In this document: piece after piece, positions 55,236-64,000 of the stretch
How the letters are laid out: the number at the start of each line of letters is the position of its first letter
Numbering within the stretch: position 1 is the stretch's first letter
Source of the DNA: Billgrantia campisalis
Lineage (GTDB): Bacteria; Pseudomonadota; Gammaproteobacteria; Pseudomonadales; Halomonadaceae
Assembly (NCBI RefSeq): GCF_022341425.1
Contig: NZ_JABFUC010000003.1
Coordinates: 1-64,000, forward strand
Direction of reading: 5' to 3'
Length of the DNA stretch: 64,000 nt
The notes under the pieces: model-generated
Database searches by the model: none
Seen by the model: only the letters and a program-made list of their open reading frames with translations
What the model was told of the DNA's origin: nothing
Made by a program: the position numbers and the translations under genes

Positions 55236-55796
55236 AACGCGACTCCTGACGTTAGTCGGCTCTCGGTTGTCGTCATTGTGAGAGAAGCGCCTTCACCCCG
55301 TCCGTCCATGGGCGCCTCTCCTCGTGTCCGGGGGGCGCGCTGGGAAAGAGCGGAAAAGATGAGTGCGTTCCGAGCCTTGTTTGTAGCAAGGAGCGGTTGG
55401 TCGGGCCTCCACCCGCGGGTGGATTCTGGGGTGGATTTGCGCGCAGGGGGCTGCCTGGAGGCGTCCGTGCCGCACCCTCCTGTCGCCAGGAAGCATGCCG
55501 CGTGGCGACGTCAAGAGTCGCGGCAAGCCGGGTCACGCCGCCACCGACCTGACCATCGCCTGGCAAGGGGCCGATTTCCACCCTCGGTTCCACCCCCGCA
55601 TGGATGCCCCGAGATGCGCCTCCCTGTTACAACGATCCCAAGGCTTCTGGCCAATCGTCAGGCGAGCTCGAGGAGGCGGGAATCCTCGCATTGCCCGTGA
55701 TGATATGCAGAGCCTGGCTTCATGCTGCGGAATCTAGCCTCAGCGCCATATCGAGTTCGCACGGCTTTCAGTGGAAACCGTCATGGGAGAGTCACC
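55236..55796. other. 561-bp region without a convincing gene, with a diverged inverted repeat
   Basis: Short open frames exist but resemble no protein. Two arms are related in inverted orientation: about 55372-55450 (complement contains AATCCACCC, GCGGGTGG, GGCCC, CTACAA) and about 55570-55645 (TTCCACCC, CCGCATGG, GCCCC, TTACAA). CCACCCGCGGGTGG within the left arm is a perfect palindrome. A possible etfB promoter must lie in the last 100 bp, but no clear boxes stand out. Confidence 0.4.
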
Positions 55797-56561
55797 ATGA
55801 AGATCCTCGTCGCGGTCAAACGCGTCATCGACTACAACGTCAAGATCCGGGTCAAGCCGGACCACTCCGACGTCGACCTCACCAACGTCAAGATGGCCAT
55901 GAACCCCTTCTGCGAGATCGCCGTGGAAGAGGCGGTGCGCCTGAAGAAAAAAGGCGTGGCCACCGAGATTGTCGCCGTGACCGTCGGCCCCAAGGCCGCC
56001 CAGGAGCAGCTGCGCACCGCCCTGGCGCTGGGCGCCGAGCGGGCCATTCACATCGAGACCGACGAGCGTGTCGAGTCGCTGGGCGCCGCCAAGGCGCTGG
56101 CCAAGGTGGTCGAGGCCGAGCAGCCGGGTCTGGTGATCTTGGGCAAGCAGGCCATCGACAGCGACAACAACCAGGTGGGGCAGATGCTGGCGGCGCTGAC
56201 CGGCCTGCCCCAGGGCACCTTCGCCTCGGAAGTGACGATCAGCGGTGACGGGGGCGATAAAAAGCTGCAGGTGACCCGCGAGGTGGACGGCGGCCTGCAG
56301 ACCCTGGAGCTCACGCTGCCGGCCATCGTCACCACCGACCTGCGCCTCAACGAGCCGCGCTACGCCAAGCTGCCCGACATCATGAAGGCCAAGAAGAAGC
56401 CGATGGAAGTCAAGACGCCGGCGGATCTCGGTGTCGAGGTGGCCAGCAAGGTCACCTTGCTCAAGGTCGAGCCGCCCCCCGAGCGTCAGGCCGGCATCAA
56501 GGTGGGCTCGGTGCACGAGCTCCTCGACAAGCTGAAGAACGAAGCGAAGGTGATCTCATGA
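55797..56561 (+). CDS. Electron transfer flavoprotein beta subunit (second copy)
   Basis: A 254-aa second EtfB. It is intact and nearly the same as the copy at 49055 over its first 120 residues and again from about 170 to 200, with a 5-residue longer, different stretch [16 protein letters not shown] in between. ATG 55797 has GGGAGAG upstream. Its stop overlaps the start of the broken second etfA (ATGA). With its own alpha subunit frameshifted it could pair only with the EtfA at 49819, so its role may be lost or merged. Confidence 0.92.
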   Translation: MKILVAVKRVIDYNVKIRVKPDHSDVDLTNVKMAMNPFCEIAVEEAVRLKKKGVATEIVAVTVGPKAAQEQLRTALALGAERAIHIETDERVESLGAAKALAKVVEAEQPGLVILGKQAIDSDNNQVGQMLAALTGLPQGTFASEVTISGDGGDKKLQVTREVDGGLQTLELTLPAIVTTDLRLNEPRYAKLPDIMKAKKKPMEVKTPADLGVEVASKVTLLKVEPPPERQAGIKVGSVHELLDKLKNEAKVIS

Positions 56562-57492
56562 GCATCCTGGTCCTGGCCGAACATCACGATGGCCAACTGA
56601 GCAGCATCACCGCCCACGTCGTTGCGGCGGCGCAGCAGATCGGCGGCGAGATCGACGTACTGGTGGTGGGGGAGGGCGTCGGCGCCGTGGCCGAGGCCGC
56701 CGCCAAGCTCGACGGCGTCGCCAGGGTGCGCGTCGCCGATCACGCCGTCTATGCCCACCAACTGGCCGAGCCCAGCGCGGCGCTGCTGGCGGCACTCGCC
56801 GATGATTACACCCATGTGCTGGCGGCGGCCTCCACCACCGGCAAGAACGTGCTGCCGCGCCTCGCCGCGCTCAAGGACGTGGCGCAGCTCTCCGAGATCA
56901 TCGGCGTCGCGTCCGCCGACACCTTCCGGCGGCCGATCTACGCCGGCAACGCCATCGCTACCGTGCAGAGCGGTGACTCGCTCAAGGTGATCACCGTGCG
57001 CGCCACGGCCTTCGATGCCGTCGGCTCTCGACACGATCAGGGCGGCCATGCCCCGGTGGAAGCGGTGGCGAGCGTGGTGGAGAACAGCCAGTCGCGCTTC
57101 GTCAAGGAGGAACTGGCCCAGTCCGACCGCCCCGAGCTGGGCAGTGCCCGGGTGGTGATCTCCGGCGGGCCATGGGCAGCGGCGAGAACTTCACGCTGCT
57201 CGAGGGCATCGCCGACAAGCTGGGGGCGGCCATCGGCGCCTCGCGGGCGGCGGTGGATGCCGGCTTCGTGCCCAACGACATGCAGGTGGGCCAGACCGGC
57301 AAGATCGTCGCCCCCGAGCTCTACATCGCCGTGGGCATCAGCGGGGCGATCCAGCACCTGGCGGGGATGAAGGACTCCAAGGTGATCGTGGCGATCAACA
57401 AGGATGAGGAGGCGCCGATCTTCCAGGTGGCCGATTACGGATTGGTGGCGGATCTCTTCCAGGCCCTGCCGGAGCTGGAAAGCACGTTGTAA
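56558..57492 (+). pseudogene. Frameshifted second etfA
   Basis: The first 200 or so codons read as EtfA ([39 protein letters not shown] region), then the frame breaks at about 57168-57171, where GGCGGGCCATGGGC stands in place of GGCGGCCGCGGCATGGGC of the intact copy, a net loss of 4 bp. The rest, from [17 protein letters not shown] to [16 protein letters not shown], continues in another frame to 57492. The break destroys the FAD-binding GGRGMG motif. A sequencing error is the main alternative, but neighbouring pseudogenes favour real decay. Confidence 0.85.
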
Positions 57493-57512
57493 GGAGGATC
57501 CTCCAGGTCGCG

Positions 57513-57968
57513 CTCTCGACCAGTGATCATGCCCAGACTCTGGGTGTGGACCTGGCCTATATGGGCACGCGCTTCATCGCCACCCATGAGGCCAATGCCG
57601 TGGAGGACTACAAGCAACTCATCTTGTCGTCCGAGGCCAGCGACATCATCTACACTAACCTGTTCACGGGAGTGCATGGCAACTGTCTGCGCGGCAGCAT
57701 CGTCAAGGCCAGCCTGGATCCGGATGATCTGCCGACGTCCGACAAGAGCGCCATGCGCTTCGGTTCCGGCAGCAGCAGCGCCTCCAAGGCCTGGCGCGAT
57801 ATCTGGGGCGCCGGTCAGGGGGTGGGTAACATCGATGCGGTAACGTCGGTAACGTCGGTGGCGGAGGTGGTGGCTGGCTTGCGCCGGGAATACGCCGCCG
57901 TCCGGGAGCGCTTGGCAGAGGTGGCGCGGTATGCCGAGCCGGCGGCGCGTGCGGAGGCCATGGACTGA
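57513..57968 (+). pseudogene. 3' fragment of a nitronate monooxygenase gene
   Basis: About 150 codons matching the C-terminal half of the nitronate monooxygenase (2-nitropropane dioxygenase) family: AQTLGVDLAYMGTRFIATHEA, then SDIIYTNLFTGVHGNCLRGSI, DKSAMRFGSGSS and AWRDIWGAGQGVGNID. The FMN-barrel N-terminal half, about 190 residues, is missing. Similarity begins abruptly about 25 nt after the broken etfA, with no ribosome site. A GTG at 57546 could start a 140-aa peptide, but this is unlikely to be active. Confidence 0.85.
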
Positions 57969-58077
57969 CGTCTCGTCAGGCGGGAGGTGAATCAGGTGCT
58001 GCCGCCGTTCGCTGGTGAGGCGGCATCGGCGGCGGCCCAGCAGGCTGCTGTGCTGGGCCTCGGCGGGGAGCGGTGCC

Positions 58078-58857
58078 TCAACGCCGCCGGTGCAGGAGGG
58101 CCTGCACCCGCTCCCGGAAGTCCGGCTCCAGGCGGCAGCTATCCTGAAGCCTGCCTTCCAGTGCCATGGTGTCGAGGAGGCTCGCCTCCGCGGCGGTGCG
58201 CAGCAGTTGCTTGGTGGCGGCCAGCGCTCGAGCCGGTTGATTGATCAGTTGCCTGGCGATTTCGCGTGCCGTCTCGCTAGCCTGACTCTCGGCCACTACC
58301 CGGTTGGCCAGTCCCAGGGCCAGGCAGCGAGCGGCGTCGATCTCGGGGGCCAGGGCGGTCAACTCGAAGGCCCGGGCATGCCCCAGACGGTGCACTAGGT
58401 GCCAGTTGGCGCCACCATCCGGGACCAGGCCGATGTCGATGAAACCCAGCTTGAGGAAGGCTGATTCGCCCATCACCACTAGGTCACTGGCCAGCAGGTA
58501 GGAGACGCCGATGCCGGCGGTGGGGCCTTCCACGGCGGCGATCACCGGCTTGTCCATGGCCATGATGGCGTTCAGGGCCGGCTCGAAGAGCCGTGCCAGT
58601 GCCTCGCTGAGCAGGCTATCCGCTGTTCCCTCGAAGGCGGAGAGATCCGCACCGGCGCAGAAGGCGCCGCCCTCGCCGCGCAGGATGACCGCCTTCACTT
58701 GCGAATCGTCGGCTGCCGCCTGCAAGTGGTCGCGTAGCGCCACGGCCGTCGCCTCGTCCAGCGCATTACGGACCTGAGGGCGGGTGAGGACGAGCTCGAG
58801 CAGCCCGTCGGGGTGGCGCTGAAGGCTCAATCCTTCGGTGATGACATTGAGATGCAT
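58078..58857 (-). CDS. Enoyl-CoA hydratase/isomerase family protein
   Basis: A 259-aa crotonase-fold protein: VKAVILRGEGGAFCAGADLSAFEG (about residues 54-77, first oxyanion segment) and AAVEGPTAGIGVSYLLASDLVVMGESAFLKLGFIDIGLVPDGGAN (family region 100-145). The second catalytic position is Asp in VPDGG rather than Glu, so an isomerase or atypical hydratase role is possible. It is the last gene of the right-hand minus-strand operon, 119 bp after the SDR gene. A GCCCAGCA/TGCTGGGC hairpin (58035-58058) may end transcription. Confidence 0.87.
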   Translation of the reverse strand: MHLNVITEGLSLQRHPDGLLELVLTRPQVRNALDEATAVALRDHLQAAADDSQVKAVILRGEGGAFCAGADLSAFEGTADSLLSEALARLFEPALNAIMAMDKPVIAAVEGPTAGIGVSYLLASDLVVMGESAFLKLGFIDIGLVPDGGANWHLVHRLGHARAFELTALAPEIDAARCLALGLANRVVAESQASETAREIARQLINQPARALAATKQLLRTAAEASLLDTMALEGRLQDSCRLEPDFRERVQALLHRRR

Positions 58858-58976
58858 GGTGACTCCATGGCCCGGCTGTACTGAAGCGGAAATGAACGAG
58901 GCTACGGCTCCGGGGGTTGTCTGGCGAGCCGTGGCGAGAAGGGGACCGGCCTCGGCGTAGGCCGGTCCGGCAAGAC

Positions 58977-59750
58977 TCAGAGGGAGCTGTTGGAGTGGCC
59001 ACCATCCACGGCGATGACGGTGCCGGTCATGAAGGCACCGGCATCGCTGGCCAGCAGCAGCAGGGCGCCATCCAGATCCTGGAGGTTGCCGAGGCGCTGC
59101 ATGGGCACCACCTGATCGATGTAGGCATGGGCCTTCACGGTAGAGAAGAAATCCTCATTCATCTCGGTACGGAAGTAACCGGGGGCGATGGCGTTGATGC
59201 GAATGTCATGCCGTGCCAGCTCTAGGGATAGCGAACGGGTCAACTGGATCACCCCGGCCTTGGCCGCGGAGTAGTGGCTGAGCTTGGGGGCGACGCGCAG
59301 GCCGAGGATGGAGGCGATGTTGACGATACTGCCCGGCTTGCCGGTTGCCACCAGGCGCCGACTGGCTTCCTGGGTGAGGCGCCAGACGCCCTTGAGGTTG
59401 GTGTCCAGCATGGCGTCCCAGCTCGCCTCACTCATCTTGAGGAAGCCCTCGGTGTCGCCGAGGCCGGCATTGTTGACCAGCAGGTCGATGATGCCGAACT
59501 CCTGCTCGGCGGCGTCGAAGGCGGCGATGATGGAGGCGGCGTCGGTGACGTCCAGGGAGACCGCCAGGGCCTGTCCGCCGGCGGCCTGGATCTCGGCTAC
59601 CAGGGCCTCTAGGCGTTCACGGCGTCGGGCACCGACCACAACGCGGGCGCCGGCTTCGGCAAGCACGGTGGCGAAGTGGCGGCCCAGGCCGCTCGAGGCA
59701 CCGGTGACCAGGGCGATGCGGCCTTCCAATGAGAAGCGGGATGCAGTCAT
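58977..59750 (-). CDS. Short-chain dehydrogenase/reductase
   Basis: A 257-aa classical SDR using NAD(P)H: cofactor motif TGASSGLGRHFA near residue 15, NNAG near 90, catalytic Ser in IASILG, YSAAKAG with Tyr/Lys near 158, and PGYFRTEMN. ATG 59750 has GGAG upstream; a longer start at 59783 lacks support. In its operon with a thiolase, FadB-like protein and hydratase it probably reduces or oxidises a hydroxyacyl-CoA or acetoacetyl-CoA, as FabG/PhaB-like proteins do. The substrate is not certain. Confidence 0.88.
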   Translation of the reverse strand: MTASRFSLEGRIALVTGASSGLGRHFATVLAEAGARVVVGARRRERLEALVAEIQAAGGQALAVSLDVTDAASIIAAFDAAEQEFGIIDLLVNNAGLGDTEGFLKMSEASWDAMLDTNLKGVWRLTQEASRRLVATGKPGSIVNIASILGLRVAPKLSHYSAAKAGVIQLTRSLSLELARHDIRINAIAPGYFRTEMNEDFFSTVKAHAYIDQVVPMQRLGNLQDLDGALLLLASDAGAFMTGTVIAVDGGHSNSSL

Positions 59751-59808
59751 GAAGAATTCTCCGGTAGGAACGAAACAGGGCACCGCGGCCCGCTAGCAGC
59801 CTGTTGCC

Positions 59809-59972
59809 AGGAGCCTGCCGGACTTAACGCTGATCTGCTGCGAAACCCGGGCTTTCGGCCAATTTCATTCGATCTGATTCGTTAAATAGCGGGCTATTCG
59901 CCTCATCAGATCGATTAACTTGACTCGAAATCCGTGCTTCTCGCGACGATCGGTCAAATCCGACAGGCTCCT
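59809..59972. mobile_element. MITE-like element, 164 bp with 17-bp terminal inverted repeats
   Basis: Ends AGGAGCCTGCCGGACTT (59809-59825) and, on the other strand, AGGAGCCTGTCGGATTT (59956-59972) match at 15 of 17 positions. The inside is AT-richer than flanking DNA and has no gene; GATCTGATTCG and CATCAGATCG segments inside form a second inverted pair. It sits between the thiolase and SDR genes of one operon. No transposase of its type is in the window. Confidence 0.75.
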
Positions 59973-59995
59973 CGGGCCACGGTGAATGAGTCGGC

Positions 59996-61180
59996 TCAGC
60001 AGACCTCGAAGAGGCCGGCGGCACCCATGCCGCCTCCCACGCACATGGTGACGACCACGTAACGCACGCCGCGGCGCTTGCCTTCGATCAGGGCGTGCCC
60101 GACCAGCCGGGCGCCGGTCATGCCATAGGGATGACCGATGGAGATACCGCCGCCGTTGACGTTGAGCCGGTCGTCGTCGATACCGAGCTTGTCGCGGCAG
60201 TAGAGGACCTGGCAGGCGAAGGCTTCGTTGAGCTCCCACAGGCCGATGTCGGCGACGGTCAGGCCATGCTGCTTGAGCAGCTTGGGTACCGCGAAGACCG
60301 GGCCGATGCCCATCTCCTCCGGGGCCAGGCCGGCCACGGCCATGCCCCGGTAGATGCCCAGGGGGCTCAGGCCGCGGCGCTCGGCGAGGCGGCGCTCCAT
60401 GACCACGCAGGCGGAGGCGCCGTCGGAGAGCTGGCTGGCGTTGCCGGCGGTGATGGTGCCGCCTTCGAGCACCGGCTCCAGGCCCTGCAGGCTCTCCAGC
60501 GTGGTCTGGGGGCGGTTGCCCTCGTCCTGGGTCAGGGTGACCTCCTGGTAGCTCACGGCCTTGGTCTGCTTGTCTACCACCGCCTTGGTGGTGGTGATGG
60601 GGACGATCTCCTCATCGAAGCGACCGGCGGCCTGAGCCTCGGCGGTGCGCCGTTGCGACTGCAGGGCATAGGCGTCCTGAACGTCGCGGCCGATGGCGTA
60701 GCGCTTCACCACGTTCTCGGCGGTATACAGCATGGGCAGGTAGGCATGCTCGGCATGGCGCAGGACCTGCTCGTCCTTGGTGGCAAAGGCCCACTCCAGG
60801 GCCTGGTTCTGGACGGCGCTGATGTTCTCCTGGCCGGCGCCGATCACCACGTCCATGCCATCCACCATGACCTGCTTGGCGGCGGTGGCGATGGCCATCA
60901 GCCCCGAGGCGCACTGGCGATCCAGGGTCTGGCCGCTGACCTCCAGGGGCAGGCCGGCGGCGAGGGCGGTCATCCGCCCCAGGTTCCAGCCGGCGGTGCC
61001 GGCCTGGAGGGCGGTACCCATCACCAGATCCTCCACCTCGCCGGGGTCGATGCCGGCGCGTTCCACCGCCGCACGCACGGCATGAGCCGCTAGGGTAGGG
61101 GAGGTCGTGTTGTTGAAGGCACCGCGAAACGCCTTGGCGATCGGAGTGCGGGCAGTCGAGACGATAACGGCTTCTTTCAT
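59996..61180 (-). CDS. Thiolase (acetyl-CoA acyltransferase/acetyltransferase)
   Basis: A 394-aa thiolase: start [22 protein letters not shown], nucleophilic Cys in [10 protein letters not shown] near residue 90, [12 protein letters not shown] near 245, [16 protein letters not shown] near 315, [10 protein letters not shown] with catalytic His near 348, and [10 protein letters not shown] with the second Cys near 378. The FadA-like C-terminus suggests a broad beta-ketothiolase. It follows the FadB-like gene by 38 bp, forming a beta-oxidation pair. Confidence 0.9.
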   Translation of the reverse strand: MKEAVIVSTARTPIAKAFRGAFNNTTSPTLAAHAVRAAVERAGIDPGEVEDLVMGTALQAGTAGWNLGRMTALAAGLPLEVSGQTLDRQCASGLMAIATAAKQVMVDGMDVVIGAGQENISAVQNQALEWAFATKDEQVLRHAEHAYLPMLYTAENVVKRYAIGRDVQDAYALQSQRRTAEAQAAGRFDEEIVPITTTKAVVDKQTKAVSYQEVTLTQDEGNRPQTTLESLQGLEPVLEGGTITAGNASQLSDGASACVVMERRLAERRGLSPLGIYRGMAVAGLAPEEMGIGPVFAVPKLLKQHGLTVADIGLWELNEAFACQVLYCRDKLGIDDDRLNVNGGGISIGHPYGMTGARLVGHALIEGKRRGVRYVVVTMCVGGGMGAAGLFEVC

Positions 61181-61218
61181 GGAGTACCTGCTTGTGGTTC
61201 GTGGATCGTCGTATGAGC

Positions 61219-63351
61219 TCAGCGGGTATTGGCAGCAACCTGAGTGAGTGCATCGCCAAAGCGGCGGCCCTCGGCTACCAGGCGCTCGAGCAGAGGAGAA
61301 GGCGTGAACCAGGTTTCCCCATGGGTACCAAGCCGGCTGCGGTAGCGTTCGATGCCCGCCAGGACCGTGTCGAGGCCGATCTCGTCGGCATAGTGCATGG
61401 GGCCGCCACGCCAGACAGGGAAGCCGTAGCCGTTGACCCAGACCAGGTCGCAGTCGCTGGAGCGGTAGGCGATGCCTTCATCGAGAATCGCCGCCCCTTC
61501 GTTGATCAGCGAAAAGATGCAGCGTTCGACGATCTCCTCGTCCTCGATGGCACGGCGCTCGATGCCCAGCTCCTTGGCGATCGTCTCGGCAAGCTCGATG
61601 ACATCGGGGTCTTCGAGCTGCTCCCGGTTCTCATAGCGATAGAAGCCGCGACCGCTCTTCTGCCCATAGCGACCGAGTGCATAGAGCCGGTCGCCGATCA
61701 GGTTGTAGCTGGGGTCATGTGCGATATCGCCGCGGCGTGACTCGCGCACCAGATAGCCCACGTCGTTGCCGGCGAGATCGAACATGGAGCAAGGCCCCAT
61801 GGCCATGCCGAAACGGGTCAATGCCCTGTCGATCTGGGCGGGCGTCGCGCCTTCTAGCAGCAGCCGATGGGCTTCGCGGCCATAGGGTTCGAGCATGCGG
61901 TTGCCCACGAAGCCGAAGCAGACGCCGACCACCACCGGCACCTTGCGGATGATCTTCGCCATCTTGAGGGCGGTGACGATGGCCTCGTCGGAGGTGGCGG
62001 AACCTCGGATGATCTCCAGCAGCCGCATCACATTGGCGGGACTGAAGAAGTGTAGGCCGATGACATCCTGGGGGCGGCGTGTAGCACTGGCAATCTCGTT
62101 CAAGTCGAGCGTCGAGGTGTTGGAGGCCAGAATGGCGCCGGGCTTGCAGACCTCATCCAGCTTGGTAAAGATGGTGCGCTTGATATCCATGCTCTCGAAG
62201 GCGGCTTCGATGACCAGGTCCGCATCGGCAAGGTCATTGTAATGGAGCGTTCCCTCGAGCAAGGCCATTCGCTGCTCGACCTGAGCCTCGGTCATGCGCC
62301 CTTTCTTGGCGGAAATCAGGTAATTGTTGCGGATCGCCGCTAGCCCCTTATCGAGGGCCTCCTGCTTGAGCTCCAGCAGTTTGACCGGAATACCGGCATT
62401 GGCGAAGTTCATGGCGATGCCACCGCCCATGGTGCCGGCGCCGATGATGGCGACGCGTTCGATGCGCCGGGCAGTGGCCTGGGGAGAGACATTGGGAACC
62501 TTGGTCGCCTTCCTTTCCGAAAAGAAGAGATGCTGCTGGGCCCGGGCCTGGGGGGTCGCCATGCACTCCAGAAAGAGGTCGTGCTCCTTCTTCAGACCTT
62601 CTGCCAGTGGCAGGCGGCAGGCCGCTTCCACGGCTTGAATGCAGCGCTCAGGCGCCACGAAGCCACGGGTTTTCCTGGCGATGCTGGCCCGAAAATCATC
62701 GAAATGGCTCGGGGAGAGTGTGCGGGTATCCACGGAAAGCGTGGTGCAGGAGCGCAACGGGGCGGAGGTGCTGATCAGCTCCTCGGCAAAGTGGACGGCG
62801 GCCGTCAACAGATCCCCTTCGACCAGACGGTCGAGCAACCCGATTTCATGCGCCTTGGCGGCGGGTATCGGTTGTCCCGAGGTGATCATCTCCAGGGCCG
62901 CAGGAACCCCGACCAGGCGGGGCAGACGCTGAGTTCCACCGGCGCCCGGCACGAGGCCGATATTCACTTCAGGAAGGCCAAGCCGTGTCTGAGGGGTGGC
63001 GATACGGTAATCGCATCCCAAGGCGATCTCCAGCCCGCCGCCCAGCGCGGTGCCGTGCAGGGCGGCGACGATGGGCTTGGGCGACTGATCCAGTGTCGAG
63101 CACAGCTCGGGAAGGGAAGGGGGTTGCCGTACGGCCTCGGTGCCGAACTCACCGATATCGGCCCCGCCGCAGAATATCCCGATGTCGGACAGCAGGACGA
63201 TAGCGGCAACGGCATCATCCGAGATGGCACGCTGATAGGCCGCCTGGAGCGCTGTTCGCATGGCATGCCCCAAGGCATTGATCGGCGGCTGATTCATGCG
63301 CAAGACGGCGATTCGGCCTATCTGCTGGTAGTGGACGGGTTCAGTCATCAT
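61219..63351 (-). CDS. FadB-like multifunctional enoyl-CoA hydratase/3-hydroxyacyl-CoA dehydrogenase
   Basis: A 710-aa two-enzyme protein. Residues 1-190 are the hydratase/isomerase with [11 protein letters not shown] and [20 protein letters not shown] and [14 protein letters not shown] (both catalytic glutamates). From about residue 295 comes the dehydrogenase with [61 protein letters not shown] region, and a C-terminal domain ending near [16 protein letters not shown]. It starts at ATG 63351 (or 63348) with GAGGA upstream. It pairs with the following thiolase and lies 76 bp after the DmdC-like gene, giving a full beta-oxidation spiral. The pseudogene at 51037 is a decayed relative. Confidence 0.92.
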   Translation of the reverse strand: MMTEPVHYQQIGRIAVLRMNQPPINALGHAMRTALQAAYQRAISDDAVAAIVLLSDIGIFCGGADIGEFGTEAVRQPPSLPELCSTLDQSPKPIVAALHGTALGGGLEIALGCDYRIATPQTRLGLPEVNIGLVPGAGGTQRLPRLVGVPAALEMITSGQPIPAAKAHEIGLLDRLVEGDLLTAAVHFAEELISTSAPLRSCTTLSVDTRTLSPSHFDDFRASIARKTRGFVAPERCIQAVEAACRLPLAEGLKKEHDLFLECMATPQARAQQHLFFSERKATKVPNVSPQATARRIERVAIIGAGTMGGGIAMNFANAGIPVKLLELKQEALDKGLAAIRNNYLISAKKGRMTEAQVEQRMALLEGTLHYNDLADADLVIEAAFESMDIKRTIFTKLDEVCKPGAILASNTSTLDLNEIASATRRPQDVIGLHFFSPANVMRLLEIIRGSATSDEAIVTALKMAKIIRKVPVVVGVCFGFVGNRMLEPYGREAHRLLLEGATPAQIDRALTRFGMAMGPCSMFDLAGNDVGYLVRESRRGDIAHDPSYNLIGDRLYALGRYGQKSGRGFYRYENREQLEDPDVIELAETIAKELGIERRAIEDEEIVERCIFSLINEGAAILDEGIAYRSSDCDLVWVNGYGFPVWRGGPMHYADEIGLDTVLAGIERYRSRLGTHGETWFTPSPLLERLVAEGRRFGDALTQVAANTR

Positions 63352-63427
63352 CTGGTTCCTCTATGGCCTTCTGTCATGGTCGTCTGTCGGTTGAATGCTC
63401 TGGGGTGTTGGCACCATGCGTAAGCAT

Positions 63428-64000
63428 TCAGAACCACGCGTCGTGCATGTCGAAGCAGGTTCGGTTGCCCTGTAGGAGGAGCTCCGCTTGCGGGTTGATC
63501 TGCGGTAGCTCCCAGTCCAGGTAGTAGCGGGTGGCCTGGAGCTTGCCGCGATAGAAGTCGCGGTCCGCTTCGGCGAGATCGTCACGGTCGAGGCCCTGGG
63601 CGGCCTTGAGGCCCTGGCGCAGCCAGATCCAGGCGACGACCAGGCGGCCGAAAAGATCCAGGTAGAGGGTGGCATTGGCCAGGCCCCTGTCCGGATCCGC
63701 GGCGACCTGGCCGCGTAGCGACTCGGTGACCGCGTCCAGCCGCTGCAGGGCGTCGCCGAGCGGGCCGATGAAGTCCTGGGTCGCCGGGTGGCGAGAGGCG
63801 TCGCCCAGGGTCGCCTTGACCTCCTCCCGGAATAGCCGGTAGGCGGCCGGATCGCGCATCACCTTGCGACCCAGCAGATCGAGGCCATGGATGCCCTCGG
63901 TGCCCTCATGGATGGGGTTGAGGCGGTTGTCCCGGTAGTACTGCTCCACCGGGTACTCGCGGATGTAGCCGGAGCCGCCCAGAACCTGGATGGCCAGGTC
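63428..64000 (-). CDS. DmdC-like acyl-CoA dehydrogenase, C-terminal part (runs off the window)
   Basis: The last 190 codons of a long acyl-CoA dehydrogenase of the same group as the gene at 51850. Visible are LAIQVLGGSGYIREYPVEQYYRDNRLNPIHEGTEGIHGLDLLGRKV, the C-terminal family region with Glu in EGTEG at the usual catalytic position, then the helical tail ending FDMHDAWF. The reading frame is open to base 64000, so the start lies outside. It is the first visible gene of the operon with the FadB-like protein, thiolase, SDR and hydratase. Confidence 0.88.
   Translation of the reverse strand, partial: DLAIQVLGGSGYIREYPVEQYYRDNRLNPIHEGTEGIHGLDLLGRKVMRDPAAYRLFREEVKATLGDASRHPATQDFIGPLGDALQRLDAVTESLRGQVAADPDRGLANATLYLDLFGRLVVAWIWLRQGLKAAQGLDRDDLAEADRDFYRGKLQATRYYLDWELPQINPQAELLLQGNRTCFDMHDAWF

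Noticed and set aside
55495..55737. 80-codon frame upstream of the second etfB
   Set aside because: It crosses the inverted-repeat arm, is arginine-rich and resembles no protein.

Overview
The window is high-GC bacterial DNA with tightly packed operons. Gene content points to a gammaproteobacterium, most likely Halomonas or a close relative (inference): a divergent ppsR/ppsA pair, an AcnB aconitase, a MerR-type LiuR regulator, a DUF1289–MiaE fusion, a two-domain QueD, a TAXI-type TRAP transporter and seven acyl-CoA dehydrogenases. No rRNA, tRNA, CRISPR, phage or intact transposase gene was seen.

Layout. 1-6.1 kb: a heptamer array, an acyl-CoA synthetase and a LiuR-type regulator (minus strand), divergent from a valine-degradation operon (isobutyryl-CoA dehydrogenase, 3-hydroxyisobutyryl-CoA hydrolase, 3-hydroxyisobutyrate dehydrogenase). 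6.1-10.3 kb: a MATE pump, then a glutarate module (glutaryl-CoA dehydrogenase and a class III CoA-transferase) behind an operator-like palindrome. 10.3-31.9 kb, housekeeping and signalling: ppsR/ppsA, gamma-glutamyltransferase, a membrane GDPD, RraA, a bacteriophytochrome diguanylate cyclase divergent from its heme oxygenase, AcnB, DUF1289–MiaE, a 1310-aa SARP/cyclase-like/ATPase/TPR regulator, and queC-queE-queD-ykgJ.

31.9-64 kb is a dense acyl-CoA catabolic region. An IclR and a LysR gene sit beside an operon of AidB-like dehydrogenase, CoA-transferase and TAXI-TRAP transporter. Next come a hydroxyacyl-CoA dehydrogenase/thiolase pair, divergent from an acyl-CoA dehydrogenase/ligase/thioesterase/membrane-protein operon, and then a second glutaryl-CoA dehydrogenase-like gene with etfBA. 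A related 16-bp dyad motif lies ahead of four of these units, suggesting one small regulon for an unknown carboxylic acid. From 50.7 to 60 kb there is much decay: an etfA 3' remnant, a fadB-like pseudogene, a second etfB followed by a frameshifted etfA, a truncated nitronate monooxygenase and two MITE-like elements. The right edge is a second fatty-acid-type operon on the minus strand (DmdC-like dehydrogenase, FadB-like protein, thiolase, SDR, enoyl-CoA hydratase).

The least expected signal is a family of degenerate 7-bp tandem repeats, sense-strand consensus GNNCRAG, starting 0-6 nt after the stop codon of five unrelated genes.
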